This document shows, one piece after another, positions 24,964-32,936 of a DNA stretch of 64,000 bases. The notes under the pieces are model-generated. The model worked only from the letters and a program-made list of their open reading frames with translations, did no database searches and was not told the DNA's origin. Origin of the DNA: Actinomycetes bacterium (GTDB lineage: Bacteria; Actinomycetota; Acidimicrobiia; Acidimicrobiales; Aldehydirespiratoraceae); assembly GCA_024276495.1 (NCBI GenBank), contig JAJRXC010000058.1:1-64000 (forward strand), read 5' to 3'. Positions within the stretch are counted from its first letter, which is position 1; each line of letters begins with the position of its first letter. The position numbers were made by a program, and so were the translations under genes.

Positions 24964-26747
24964 TGGCCGGACTCGAGTTCTTCGACGCGAACATCCCCTG
25001 CCTGGCCGCCTGTCCCGTCCACACCAACGCCGGCTTGTACGTGGCCGCGATCGCCGACGGCGACGACGAGCTCGCGTACCTCACCGCCCGGCTCCCCAAC
25101 CCGTTCGCATCCGTGTGCGGCCGAGTGTGCGCGGCACCCTGCGAAGACGCCTGTCGCCGCGGCAAGATCGACGAACCGATCGCCATTCGTGCGCTCAAGC
25201 GATTCGTCACCGAACGGCACGGGGTCGAGGCCGGCCCCGGATCGCTCACGGCCGACATCGCGGCCGCCCCCGCGGTCTACCGGCCGCAATCGGTCGGCAT
25301 CGTCGGTGGCGGGCCCGCCGGGTTGTCCGCCGCGCACGACCTGCGTCGCCACGGCTACCGGGTCTCGATCTACGAGGCCACCGATCGTCTCGGCGGGATG
25401 ATGCTGCTCGGAATCCCCGAGTATCGCCTCGACCGTGAGCTCGTCCTTCGCGAGATCGAGGCGATCCTCGACATGGGAGTCGAGGTCCATCTCAACTCCC
25501 AACTCGGTCGCGACATCACGGTCGCCGGGCTCCGCGCCGAGCACGATGCCGTCTTCTTGGCGTTCGGGGCCACCCTCGGACGGGGCCTCGACATCGAAGG
25601 GCACGAAGCCGACGGCGTCCTGAAAGCCATCGAGTTCCTCATCAACGTGAATCGCGGGTTCGAGGTCGAGGTCGGCGACCATGTCCTCGTCGTCGGCGGC
25701 GGCGATGTCGCGATGGACGTGGCTCGCACCGCCGTCCGCGCCGACGCCTACCGAGTCGGTGCCGAGCCGGCCACATCGGCGAGAGGAGCGATGGGCGACG
25801 CGCTCGATGCCGCCCGCACCGCCATGCGATCCGGGGCCCGCGAGGTCACATTGATGTCGCTCGAGGCCCGCGACGAGATGCCGGCGTCGCCATTCGAGGT
25901 CGAAGAGGCGGCGAAGGAGAACATCATGTTCGTCAATGGCCGGGGCCCGAAACGGATCATCGCCGAGGACGGGCGCGTCACCGGCGTCGAGACGATCGGT
26001 GTGGTCTCGCTGCGCGACGAGCAGGGCCGCTTCTCCCCGGTGTTCGACGAATCCGACCAACGGGTCATCGAAGCCGACACGGTCATCTTGGCCGTCGGCC
26101 AGGCCGTCGACACCGCGGCGCTCGGCGACGACGGACCCGAGCTGAGCGGCCGCGGCACGATCGAGGTCGCCGACTCCCTCGAGACATCCGTTCCGATGGT
26201 GTGGGCCGGCGGCGATGCCGCCCACGGCCCCCGCACCCTGATCGAGGCGATCGCCGATGGTCGTCGTGTCGCCCAGAGCATCCACGAGGCGTTCGGTGGC
26301 GACCCCGAACACGAGCAGAAGGGGGCGATGGTCCAGCTACGGCAGTTCCATCGACTCGACGACATCTACGACCGGGTCCCCCGAAACGACGTCCCGACCA
26401 TCTCGACCGATCGCCGGATCGGCCTCGCCGAGGTCGAGACCGGCTTCACCGAGGAACAAGCTCGCTGTGAAGCCCAGCGCTGCCTGCGCTGCTTCGCGAA
26501 CATCACGTTGGACACGTCGCGCTGTGTGTTGTGCGCCCTGTGCTCCGACGTCTGTCCGATCGATCTGATCGCCCTGGTGCCCTCGGAGGAGATCGATCCG
26601 GACTTCGTCGGTGGAACCGCGCTCACGCTCGATGAGACGGCGTGCATCCGCTGTGGTCTGTGTGTCGAACGCTGCCCGACCGACGCCCTCTCGATGGGCG
26701 TCTGGTCGGGCGTGGGCGTTCCCGTCGAGCTCGGAGCAAAGGTATGA
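24963..26747 (+). CDS. FeS-flavoprotein: GltD-like oxidoreductase with 2x[4Fe-4S] ferredoxin domain
   Basis: A 594-residue soluble protein. The N-terminal ~95 residues carry the cysteine-rich GltD/NfnB-type cluster segment (IPCLAACPVHTNAG, VCGRVCAAPCEDACRR). FAD motif IVGGGPAGLSAAHDLRRHGY (about 113-132) and NAD(P)H motif VLVVGGGDVAMDVARTAVR (about 241-259) frame the reductase core. The C-terminus holds two 4Fe-4S motifs, CVLCALCSDVCPID and CIRCGLCVERCPTD. Such proteins move electrons between NAD(P)H, flavin and ferredoxin-type clusters. Its stop overlaps the start of the cytochrome b6 gene by four bases, so it is likely the electron-input module of the adjacent b6/Rieske complex, an unusual combination. 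Confidence 0.9.
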   Translation: MAGLEFFDANIPCLAACPVHTNAGLYVAAIADGDDELAYLTARLPNPFASVCGRVCAAPCEDACRRGKIDEPIAIRALKRFVTERHGVEAGPGSLTADIAAAPAVYRPQSVGIVGGGPAGLSAAHDLRRHGYRVSIYEATDRLGGMMLLGIPEYRLDRELVLREIEAILDMGVEVHLNSQLGRDITVAGLRAEHDAVFLAFGATLGRGLDIEGHEADGVLKAIEFLINVNRGFEVEVGDHVLVVGGGDVAMDVARTAVRADAYRVGAEPATSARGAMGDALDAARTAMRSGAREVTLMSLEARDEMPASPFEVEEAAKENIMFVNGRGPKRIIAEDGRVTGVETIGVVSLRDEQGRFSPVFDESDQRVIEADTVILAVGQAVDTAALGDDGPELSGRGTIEVADSLETSVPMVWAGGDAAHGPRTLIEAIADGRRVAQSIHEAFGGDPEHEQKGAMVQLRQFHRLDDIYDRVPRNDVPTISTDRRIGLAEVETGFTEEQARCEAQRCLRCFANITLDTSRCVLCALCSDVCPIDLIALVPSEEIDPDFVGGTALTLDETACIRCGLCVERCPTDALSMGVWSGVGVPVELGAKV

Positions 26748-27475
26748 GTATGAGTTCGAAGTTGCGCCAGACGACGATCGGCCGGTCGATCTGGCGAACC
26801 CCCGATGCGGTCACCGAACGTGACCGGGCGGCCAAACACTGGGCGAGCTTCCTGCTCCACATCTATCCGGTGAAGGTCCGGCGCGACGAGCTGAGCTTTC
26901 GGTACTCGTGGTTCCTCGGCGTGATCTCCCTGGTCCTGTTCGCGTCGCTGTTCGTCTCGGGCGTGTACCTCATGTTCTTCTACGTCCCGTCGCCCGCGAC
27001 CGCCTACGGCGACATCGAGAACCTCCAGACCGAGGTGGCGTTCGGCCAGTTCATCCGCAACGTGCACCGCTGGTCGGCCCACCTGATGGTGCTCGCCGTC
27101 GCCGCCCACATGAGCAGGGTCTTCTATCGCGGCGCCTACAAGCCCCCGCGGGAGTTCAACTGGGTGATCGGTGTGATCCTGCTCGTGATGACCCTGTTGA
27201 TGTCGTTCACCGGCTATCTCCTCCCCTGGGATCAGCTCGCCTACTGGGCGATCACCGTCGGGTCGTCGATGGCGGCGTTCGTTCCCTGGGCGGGCGACCA
27301 AGCCCAGCAGACCCTGCTCGCCGGCGACTCGGTCGGCTCGGCCACCCTGGTCCGTTTCTACGTGCTCCACGTCTTCGTCCTGCCCGGCACGATGGTCATG
27401 CTGGTCATGTTCCATCTCTGGCGTTGGAGGAAGGACTCGATGCTCAGCCATCCAGAGGGAGGCGACCATGAGTGA
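26744..27475 (+). CDS. petB: cytochrome b6-like subunit of a quinol oxidoreductase
   Basis: A 243-residue integral membrane protein with four helices corresponding to the N-terminal half of cytochrome b. Haem ligands are H108 and H122 in VHRWSAHLMVLAVAAHMSRVF (14 apart) and H209 and H224 in LHVFVLPGTMVMLVMFH (15 apart), the b6 spacing. PPREFNWVIGVILLVMTLLMSFTGYLLPWDQLAYWA is the conserved helix C/cd region. ATG 26744 overlaps the flavoprotein stop; the gene overlaps the next by eight bases. Because the C-terminal half is encoded separately, the complex is b6f-type rather than bc1-type. Confidence 0.93.
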   Translation: MSMSSKLRQTTIGRSIWRTPDAVTERDRAAKHWASFLLHIYPVKVRRDELSFRYSWFLGVISLVLFASLFVSGVYLMFFYVPSPATAYGDIENLQTEVAFGQFIRNVHRWSAHLMVLAVAAHMSRVFYRGAYKPPREFNWVIGVILLVMTLLMSFTGYLLPWDQLAYWAITVGSSMAAFVPWAGDQAQQTLLAGDSVGSATLVRFYVLHVFVLPGTMVMLVMFHLWRWRKDSMLSHPEGGDHE

Positions 27476-27989
27476 CGACGAGCCGACGATCATCGGGAAC
27501 AAGAGGGTGCTCGGGATCGTGCCCAGCCGCCCGCCGGTGGGAGAACGCAAGGACCCCCGCGCCGACGACCAGGTGATGGTGTGGCCGCATCTGCTCGTTC
27601 GCCACGCCGTCGTCGCCGTCGCCGTCCTCTTGGTCGTGCTGGTCCTGGCGGTCCTCTTCGATGCGCCGCTGCGTGAGATCGCCAACCCGACGGTGACCCC
27701 CAATCCCGAGAAGGCGCCCTGGTACTTCGCGGCCCTTCAGGAGCTCCTGGCCAACTTCCATCCGGTGGTCGCCGGGGTGCTCGTGCCCGGCGGCATCGTG
27801 TTGGGCTTGTTGGCGCTTCCCTACATCGATCGAAACCCGGCGACGGCGCCGAGTCGACGCAAGGTGGCGGTCGCCACCTTCACCTTCTTCCTCGTCGCCT
27901 GGATCGCGCTCACCATCGTGGGGTTCGCGTTCCGGGGACCGAGCTGGTCGTGGGTCTGGCCGTGGCAAGAGTGGTACGGGGAGCTGTGA
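27468..27989 (+). CDS. petD: cytochrome b C-terminal half / subunit IV-like
   Basis: A 173-residue membrane protein with three helices (about 45-65, 95-118, 132-152) and the quinol-site region NPTVTPNPEKAPWYFAALQELL, the bacterial counterpart of the subunit IV PEWY segment. It completes the split cytochrome b with the preceding gene. The N-terminal 40 residues are polar and acidic. The stop overlaps the ATG of the Rieske gene (TGATG). Confidence 0.9.
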   Translation: MSDDEPTIIGNKRVLGIVPSRPPVGERKDPRADDQVMVWPHLLVRHAVVAVAVLLVVLVLAVLFDAPLREIANPTVTPNPEKAPWYFAALQELLANFHPVVAGVLVPGGIVLGLLALPYIDRNPATAPSRRKVAVATFTFFLVAWIALTIVGFAFRGPSWSWVWPWQEWYGEL

Positions 27990-28489
27990 TGGAAAGCTAC
28001 GATCGTCGAGGATTCCTGATCCGGATCTGGCGTTGGGCCGGGGGACTGGTGGCGGCAGCCGGCGCCTGGACCACCTGGGACGTGCTGCGGGCCAATGGCG
28101 CGGGAGCCGGGGCCCGGGTGCGCACGGTCGCCCCCGACGAGGTCCCGTCGGTCGGCGTCCTCGAGGTGCGCGAGATGAAGGGATACCTGACTCGCCAGGA
28201 CGGTGAGGTCGTCGCGCTCTGGTGGAAGTGCCCCCACCTCGGCTGCAAGGTGCCATGGTGCGACAGCTCCGGTCAGTTCGAGTGCCCGTGTCACGGCTCC
28301 GTCTTCAATCGCATCGGTGAGTACCGTCGGGGCCCGGCCCCGCGGGGCATGGACAGCTACGCCGTGGCGGTCGAGAACGGTGAGCTCGTCGTCGACACCG
28401 GTGAGGTGACGTTGGGAGATCCTCCCGGCAACGAGACGCTCGACGAGCCGACCACCGGCCCGGAGTGCCTCGGTTCGGAGGGCGGGTGA
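27989..28489 (+). CDS. Rieske [2Fe-2S] protein
   Basis: A 166-residue protein with a basic N-terminus (ESYDRRGFLIRIWRW) that resembles a twin-arginine-like signal-anchor, a membrane helix at about 14-34, then the Rieske domain. Cluster ligands are C81/H83 in CPHLGC and C99/H102 in CPCHGS, with the disulphide pair C86-C101. It receives electrons from quinol at cytochrome b and passes them to the diheme cytochrome c encoded next. ATG 28489 of that gene overlaps its stop. Confidence 0.93.
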   Translation: MESYDRRGFLIRIWRWAGGLVAAAGAWTTWDVLRANGAGAGARVRTVAPDEVPSVGVLEVREMKGYLTRQDGEVVALWWKCPHLGCKVPWCDSSGQFECPCHGSVFNRIGEYRRGPAPRGMDSYAVAVENGELVVDTGEVTLGDPPGNETLDEPTTGPECLGSEGG

Positions 28490-29298
28490 TGAGCGAGCGG
28501 CCCCGTGACGACGAGCTCGAGCGCTCGACGAACCGTTGGATCGTCGCGGGCATCGCGTTGACCAGCCTGTTCGTCTTGATGTTCCCGGCCTACCGGCTCT
28601 ACGAACCGAGCGGCCGCGAGGCGGCCCGCAACGACCTCGCGGCCTCGCTCGTCGCCCAGGGTGGCGACATCTTCCAGGCCAACTGCGCGTCGTGCCACGG
28701 CGTCAGCGGGCAGGGGGTCGACGCGCCGGCCCTCAACTCCCAGCAGTTCCTCAAGTCGGCCGACGACGAGCAGATCGTCTCGTTGATCTCACATGGCATT
28801 CCGGGTACCGAGATGTCGCCCTACTCGCTCGACTTCGGTGGTTTCCTGACATCGCAACAGATCAAGGCGGTCGGCAGCTTCATCCGGTCATGGGAGGCCG
28901 ACGCCCCCGATCGTCCCGATTGGCGATCCCCGACCGGCGACGGCGGGCACGACGAGGGCGGCGCGGCCGACGGCGGGCACGATGAGGGTGGTGCGGCCGA
29001 CGACGGGCACGACGAGGGCGGCGCGGCCGACGGTGGGCACGACGAGGGTGCCGCCGGTGTCTTCGATGCGGCGGAGGTCTTCGCGGCCTCCTGCGCCCGC
29101 TGCCACGGTGCCGACCTGAGCGGTGGCACGGGGCCCGCTCTCGGCCCCGGTTCCCACGCCGTGTCCGACGAGGACGAAGAGCTCATCCGGGCCATCCGCA
29201 CCGGCCCCGACGAGATGCCGAGGTTCGACGACGAGTTCACCCCGGAACAGATCGACGAGCTGCTCGCCTACATCCGTGAGGTCCAGTCGTCGGGCTGA
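28489..29298 (+). CDS. membrane-anchored diheme cytochrome c with repetitive His/Asp linker
   Basis: A 269-residue protein: N-terminal membrane anchor (about 17-37), first cytochrome c domain with CASCH (C66-C69-H70), a linker of four near-identical 10-residue units (GGHDEGGAAD and variants, about residues 152-191), and a second cytochrome c domain with CARCH (C202-C205-H206). Sixth-ligand methionines may be those of GTEMSPYS and DEMPRFDDE. The His/Asp-rich repeat could bind metals or simply act as a flexible spacer. Last gene of the six-gene operon starting at 24673; convergent with the permease at 29329. Confidence 0.9.
   Translation: MSERPRDDELERSTNRWIVAGIALTSLFVLMFPAYRLYEPSGREAARNDLAASLVAQGGDIFQANCASCHGVSGQGVDAPALNSQQFLKSADDEQIVSLISHGIPGTEMSPYSLDFGGFLTSQQIKAVGSFIRSWEADAPDRPDWRSPTGDGGHDEGGAADGGHDEGGAADDGHDEGGAADGGHDEGAAGVFDAAEVFAASCARCHGADLSGGTGPALGPGSHAVSDEDEELIRAIRTGPDEMPRFDDEFTPEQIDELLAYIREVQSSG
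28942..29061 (+). repeat. 30-base tandem repeat (4 units) inside cytochrome c gene
   Basis: Four consecutive 30-base units encode GGHDEGGAAD, GGHDEGGAAD, DGHDEGGAAD and the diverged GGHDEGAAGV. The unit preserves the frame, so copy number can vary without breaking the protein. Confidence 0.85.
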
Positions 29299-29328
29299 CC
29301 GGGGTTTTGGCGTGGCGATCGACGACGC

Positions 29329-30711
29329 TCACATCTCCATCAGCCCATCGGGCCCCGTGTGGGCGCGCATGAAGAGGCGTTCGGCGGCCACGATCACGGC
29401 GATCGAGCCTGCGGTCACGTAGAGGATGAGGGCATCGGCGGACGCCTTCACCCAGACGAACGCGACCAGCACGATGACGTCGAGCACGATCGCCGTCGCG
29501 ACGATCGGAGCCTTCACGTCGATGCGGGATCGCATGTGGCGGAGGATCCCCCAATGGATCGCGATGTCCATCACCAGATAGAAGATCGCGCCGAGGGCCG
29601 CGATGCGGCGAAGATCGAACAGAACCGTCAAGGCGATGGCGAACGCGATCGTGTAGATCATGGTGTGGATCCGGACGGTGCCGGGGAGGCCGAGGTGGCG
29701 GTGGGGGACCTCCTTCATCCGGGTGAGCATCGCCAGCATGCGCGAGGCCGCGAACACGCTGGCGATGACGCCGGACGCGGTGGCGACGACGGCGATCGCG
29801 ACCGTGAACCAGAGGCCGGCCGTGCCGAACGCCGGTTCGGCGGCGCGGGCCAGCGCGAAGTTCTCGGCGTCGATGATCTCGGTGAGGGTGAGATTGCCGG
29901 CCACGGCGACCGCGAGCACCAGATAGATGACCGAGCAGATGGCGATGGAGATCACGATCGCCCGACCGGTGTTCCGGTGCGGGTCGACGATCTCACCGCC
30001 GCTGTTGGTGATGGTCGTGAACCCCTTGTAGGCGAGAATCGACAGGGCGACCGCGGCGAGGAAACCGTCGATCGACGGGGCACTGCCACCGGTCGTGGAG
30101 CCGTTGGAGAAGTTCGCCGACGTGGCGTACGCGAGTCCGACGATGGCGAAGACGGCCAGGCCACCGACCTTCAACACCGCCATCACCCCTTCGGCGGTCT
30201 GGACGAGCCGGTTGCCCGCGAGGTTGATGGCGAACGCCACGACGAGGAGGGCGACACCGAGGGTGGGGATCCAAAACGACGGCGTCCCGAGATCCACGAT
30301 CTGGAGGAGGTACGCACCGAACGTGCGGGCGACCAGGCTCTCGTTGATGACCATCGACACGTACATGAACAGGGCGAACACACCCGTGGCGGTGCCGAGC
30401 CCGTACTCCGCCTTCAAGAACATGGCCACGCCACCCGACGACGGAAAGAATCCGGCGAGCTTCACGTAGGAGTACGAGCTGAACGCGGCGACGACCGCGG
30501 CCACGAAGAACGCGATCGGGAAGAGGTCGCCGGCGAGCCCCGCGGCCTGGCCGGTGAGCGCGAAGATGCCCGCGCCGATCATCACCCCGGTTCCGAGGGA
30601 GACCGCGCCGGGGAGGCTGAGACTTCCGGCCACCTCGTCGGGGGCGAGATGGCCGGTTCCGGCATGGTCGGATGCGGCGGTGTCGTGGCCGGCGGTCGGG
30701 TCGTGGTCCAT
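29329..30711 (-). CDS. APC-family permease with His-rich N-terminus
   Basis: A 460-residue transporter with twelve helices. SLSLPGAVSLGTGVMIGAGIFALTG is the APC first-helix motif and SILAYKGFTTITNSGGEIVDPHRNTGRAI is the helix 6-7 signature. The start is uncertain: ATG 30711 has no Shine-Dalgarno, and an in-frame GTG at 30762 would add DHCIGHHD upstream. Either way the N-terminus is strikingly His/Asp-rich (DHDPTAGHDTAASDHAGTGH), suggesting metal binding in the cytoplasm. Transport of a metal-binding amino acid (histidine, cysteine) is only a guess. Convergent with the cytochrome c gene. Confidence 0.85.
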   Translation of the reverse strand: MDHDPTAGHDTAASDHAGTGHLAPDEVAGSLSLPGAVSLGTGVMIGAGIFALTGQAAGLAGDLFPIAFFVAAVVAAFSSYSYVKLAGFFPSSGGVAMFLKAEYGLGTATGVFALFMYVSMVINESLVARTFGAYLLQIVDLGTPSFWIPTLGVALLVVAFAINLAGNRLVQTAEGVMAVLKVGGLAVFAIVGLAYATSANFSNGSTTGGSAPSIDGFLAAVALSILAYKGFTTITNSGGEIVDPHRNTGRAIVISIAICSVIYLVLAVAVAGNLTLTEIIDAENFALARAAEPAFGTAGLWFTVAIAVVATASGVIASVFAASRMLAMLTRMKEVPHRHLGLPGTVRIHTMIYTIAFAIALTVLFDLRRIAALGAIFYLVMDIAIHWGILRHMRSRIDVKAPIVATAIVLDVIVLVAFVWVKASADALILYVTAGSIAVIVAAERLFMRAHTGPDGLMEM

Positions 30712-30791
30712 GTCGTGGTGTCCGATGCAGTGGTCAGGCGCCCCGAGGACGACTCGCGGCACCCGACCATAGCCATGGATGTCAAGTGGGA

Positions 30792-30810
30792 GTAGGGGGA
30801 GGGGGTAAGG
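30792..30810. promoter_or_regulatory. G-rich motif between permease and methyltransferase genes
   Basis: GTAGGGGGAGGGGGTAAGG lies between the divergent permease and methyltransferase genes. It shares TAGGGGG-(n)-GGTAAGG with the element at 34163-34180 before the cyclopropane synthase gene and loosely resembles CsoR-type GGGGGTA half-sites. Regulator unknown. Confidence 0.35.
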
Positions 30811-30909
30811 ACCTTGGGCCCTGCCGGTCGGTCGGGTGACGTCTGACGATGATCGAGGATCCCGAGACGCCGGATCCACCGTCACCGAGTTCGCTGCGAG
30901 GGGCCTTCC

Positions 30910-31563
30910 ATGTCCACGACCGATGCCACCGTCTCGAAGCAGGACGTGATCACCGCGAGGTACGACCGGATCGCCCGCTTCTACGACCTGATGGACAAGC
31001 CGATGGAGGTCTTCGGCGTGCGACGGCGGCGGGTTCGCCTCCTCGGTCGGGCCCGTGGAAAAACGATCGAGGTCGGCGTCGGCACCGGCCGCAATCTCGG
31101 CCTGTACCCCGACGACGTCGCCCTCACCGGCATCGACGTGTCGGCCAACATGCTGGCCCGGGCCCGAGGGGTGGCCGCGCGCCAGGGGATCGAGGCGACA
31201 CTCGATCTCGCCGACGTCCAGGATCTCCCGTTCGAGGACGACTCGTTCGACACGGCGACCGCGACCTGTGTGTTCTGCTCCGTCGCCGACCCGGTCGCCG
31301 GACTGCGCGAGGTGGCCCGGGTCGTCCGCCCCGACGGTCAGGTCCTGCTGCTCGAACACGTCCGGCCCCGCAACCGGTTCCTCGGCTGGCTGGCCGATCG
31401 AATCGCGCCGCTGACGAGTCGGCTCATCGGGCCGGAGATCAACCGGCGCACCGAGGACAATGTCGCCGCGGCCGGACTCGAGGTGATCGAGGTTCGCCGC
31501 TGGGGCGTGTGGCGCGAGATCGTCGCCCGGCCGAAGGGCGAGACGCCGACGGAGGAGCGATGA
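30910..31563 (+). CDS. class I SAM-dependent methyltransferase (UbiE-like)
   Basis: A 217-residue methyltransferase. Motif I is IEVGVGTGRNLGLYP (about 53-67), motif II is LTGIDVSANMLARARGVA, motif IV is DDSFDTATATCVFCSVADP, and RVVRPDGQVLLLEHVRPRN is the post-motif region typical of the Methyltransf_11 group around UbiE/MenG. Substrate unresolved; lipids or quinones are common. Its stop overlaps the dehydrogenase start by four bases, so the two are co-expressed, although no metabolic link is obvious. Confidence 0.88.
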   Translation: MSTTDATVSKQDVITARYDRIARFYDLMDKPMEVFGVRRRRVRLLGRARGKTIEVGVGTGRNLGLYPDDVALTGIDVSANMLARARGVAARQGIEATLDLADVQDLPFEDDSFDTATATCVFCSVADPVAGLREVARVVRPDGQVLLLEHVRPRNRFLGWLADRIAPLTSRLIGPEINRRTEDNVAAAGLEVIEVRRWGVWREIVARPKGETPTEER

Positions 31564-32864
31564 CCGAAGCCGCGGAGTGCCCGGCCCAGCCGATCGTCGA
31601 TCGCGCCGTCGCGCCCGAAGGGCTCCTCGCGTGGGAGCACCAACGGTTCGGTCGGGTCACGAACGAGCTCGGCCTGGATCCGGCGACGGTTTGTGCGCTC
31701 CACTGCGCGGCGCGATCGCTGATCGTGGAGCTCCCGCTGATTCGCGACGACGGTTCGATGGCCGTCTTCACCGGTTACCGGGTGCAGCACTCCACCGCCC
31801 TGGGGCCGGCCAAGGGTGGCACCCGTTTCCGGCCCGGCGTCGCGCTCGACGACGTCACCGCGCTGGCCCGCCTGATGACATGGAAGACCGCGCTGCACGG
31901 GCTCCCGTTCGGCGGCGCGAAGGGCGGGGTCGATTGTGACCCCCGAGACCTCAGCCCCCGCGAGCGCCATGAGGTCACCCGGCTCTACACCCTGGCGATC
32001 CTGCCGACGATCGGACCCGACGTCGACGTCCCCGCCCCCGACATCGGCACCGACGAGCAAACGATGGCCTGGATGCTCCACGCGGCCGCCGAGGCCGGTC
32101 ATCGGGACCCGGCCATCGTGACGGGAAAGCCGGTGCTGTTGGGCGGAAGCCTGTTTCGGGCCGCGTCGACCGGGGTCGGCGTCGCCCACGTGGCCCAGCG
32201 GGCTTGGGAGCACCTCGGGGGAACGATCGCCGGTGCCCGGGTCGCCATCGAGGGATTCGGTTCCGTCGGCTACTGGGCGGCGGCCGAGCTGCACGACCGC
32301 GGGGCGCGCATCGTCGGCGTCGGCGACATCACGGGAGCCATCGTCGATCCCGCGGGGATCGAACCCGCCGAGGTGCGCGCGTGGATCACCGCCGGCAACG
32401 ACCTCGTCGACTTCCCGCGCGCCGATGTCGTTGATGGGCCGGTCCTCGGGGTCGATTGCGACATCGTGATCCCGGCCGCGCTGGAGGGCACGTTGACCGA
32501 CGAGGTCGCGGCGAGGCTCTGTGCCCGTCTGGTCGTCGAGGGCGCGAACGGTCCGACCACCCCGGCGGCCGAGCGGGTTCTCCGGGAGCGGGGAATCCCG
32601 ATCGTGCCGGACCTCATGGCCAACGGCGGCGGCGTCATCTCGTCGTACTTCGAGTGGGCCCAGAATCACCAGCGCATGGTGTGGACCGAAACCGACGAGC
32701 GCCGGCGAGTGCTCGCACGGCTGGATCGAACCTGGGAGTCACTGGCCGCGGAGGCGCCGGTGCGGTGGCGAGATCACGCCCTCGGTCTCGCGATCACGCG
32801 GATCACCGACGCGATGGCGCTCGCCGGCAGCGTCGTGTCGAACCACAGCGGAATCGGTACTTGA
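31560..32864 (+). CDS. Glu/Leu/Phe/Val dehydrogenase family protein
   Basis: A 434-residue NAD(P)-dependent amino-acid dehydrogenase. GYRVQHSTALGPAKGGTRFRP and LPFGGAKGGVDCDPRDLS carry the substrate-binding and catalytic lysines of the family; the Rossmann motif is VAIEGFGSVGYWAAAELHDRGA (about 223-244), and VEGANGPTTPAAERVLRERG is the conserved C-terminal nucleotide segment. Glutamate dehydrogenase is the closest family label; specificity is not certain. ATG 31560 overlaps the methyltransferase stop. Confidence 0.92.
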   Translation: MTEAAECPAQPIVDRAVAPEGLLAWEHQRFGRVTNELGLDPATVCALHCAARSLIVELPLIRDDGSMAVFTGYRVQHSTALGPAKGGTRFRPGVALDDVTALARLMTWKTALHGLPFGGAKGGVDCDPRDLSPRERHEVTRLYTLAILPTIGPDVDVPAPDIGTDEQTMAWMLHAAAEAGHRDPAIVTGKPVLLGGSLFRAASTGVGVAHVAQRAWEHLGGTIAGARVAIEGFGSVGYWAAAELHDRGARIVGVGDITGAIVDPAGIEPAEVRAWITAGNDLVDFPRADVVDGPVLGVDCDIVIPAALEGTLTDEVAARLCARLVVEGANGPTTPAAERVLRERGIPIVPDLMANGGGVISSYFEWAQNHQRMVWTETDERRRVLARLDRTWESLAAEAPVRWRDHALGLAITRITDAMALAGSVVSNHSGIGT

Positions 32865-32936
32865 CCCTGCACCGTGGAACAAGGCATATCGTGCGCAGGT
32901 GATCGACGGACCCCGACCGTGGAGAGGCCACCAGAG

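Noticed and set aside
28942-29061. Tandem repeat as a CRISPR-like array
   Set aside because: Units are contiguous, in frame and inside a cytochrome gene; there are no spacers.
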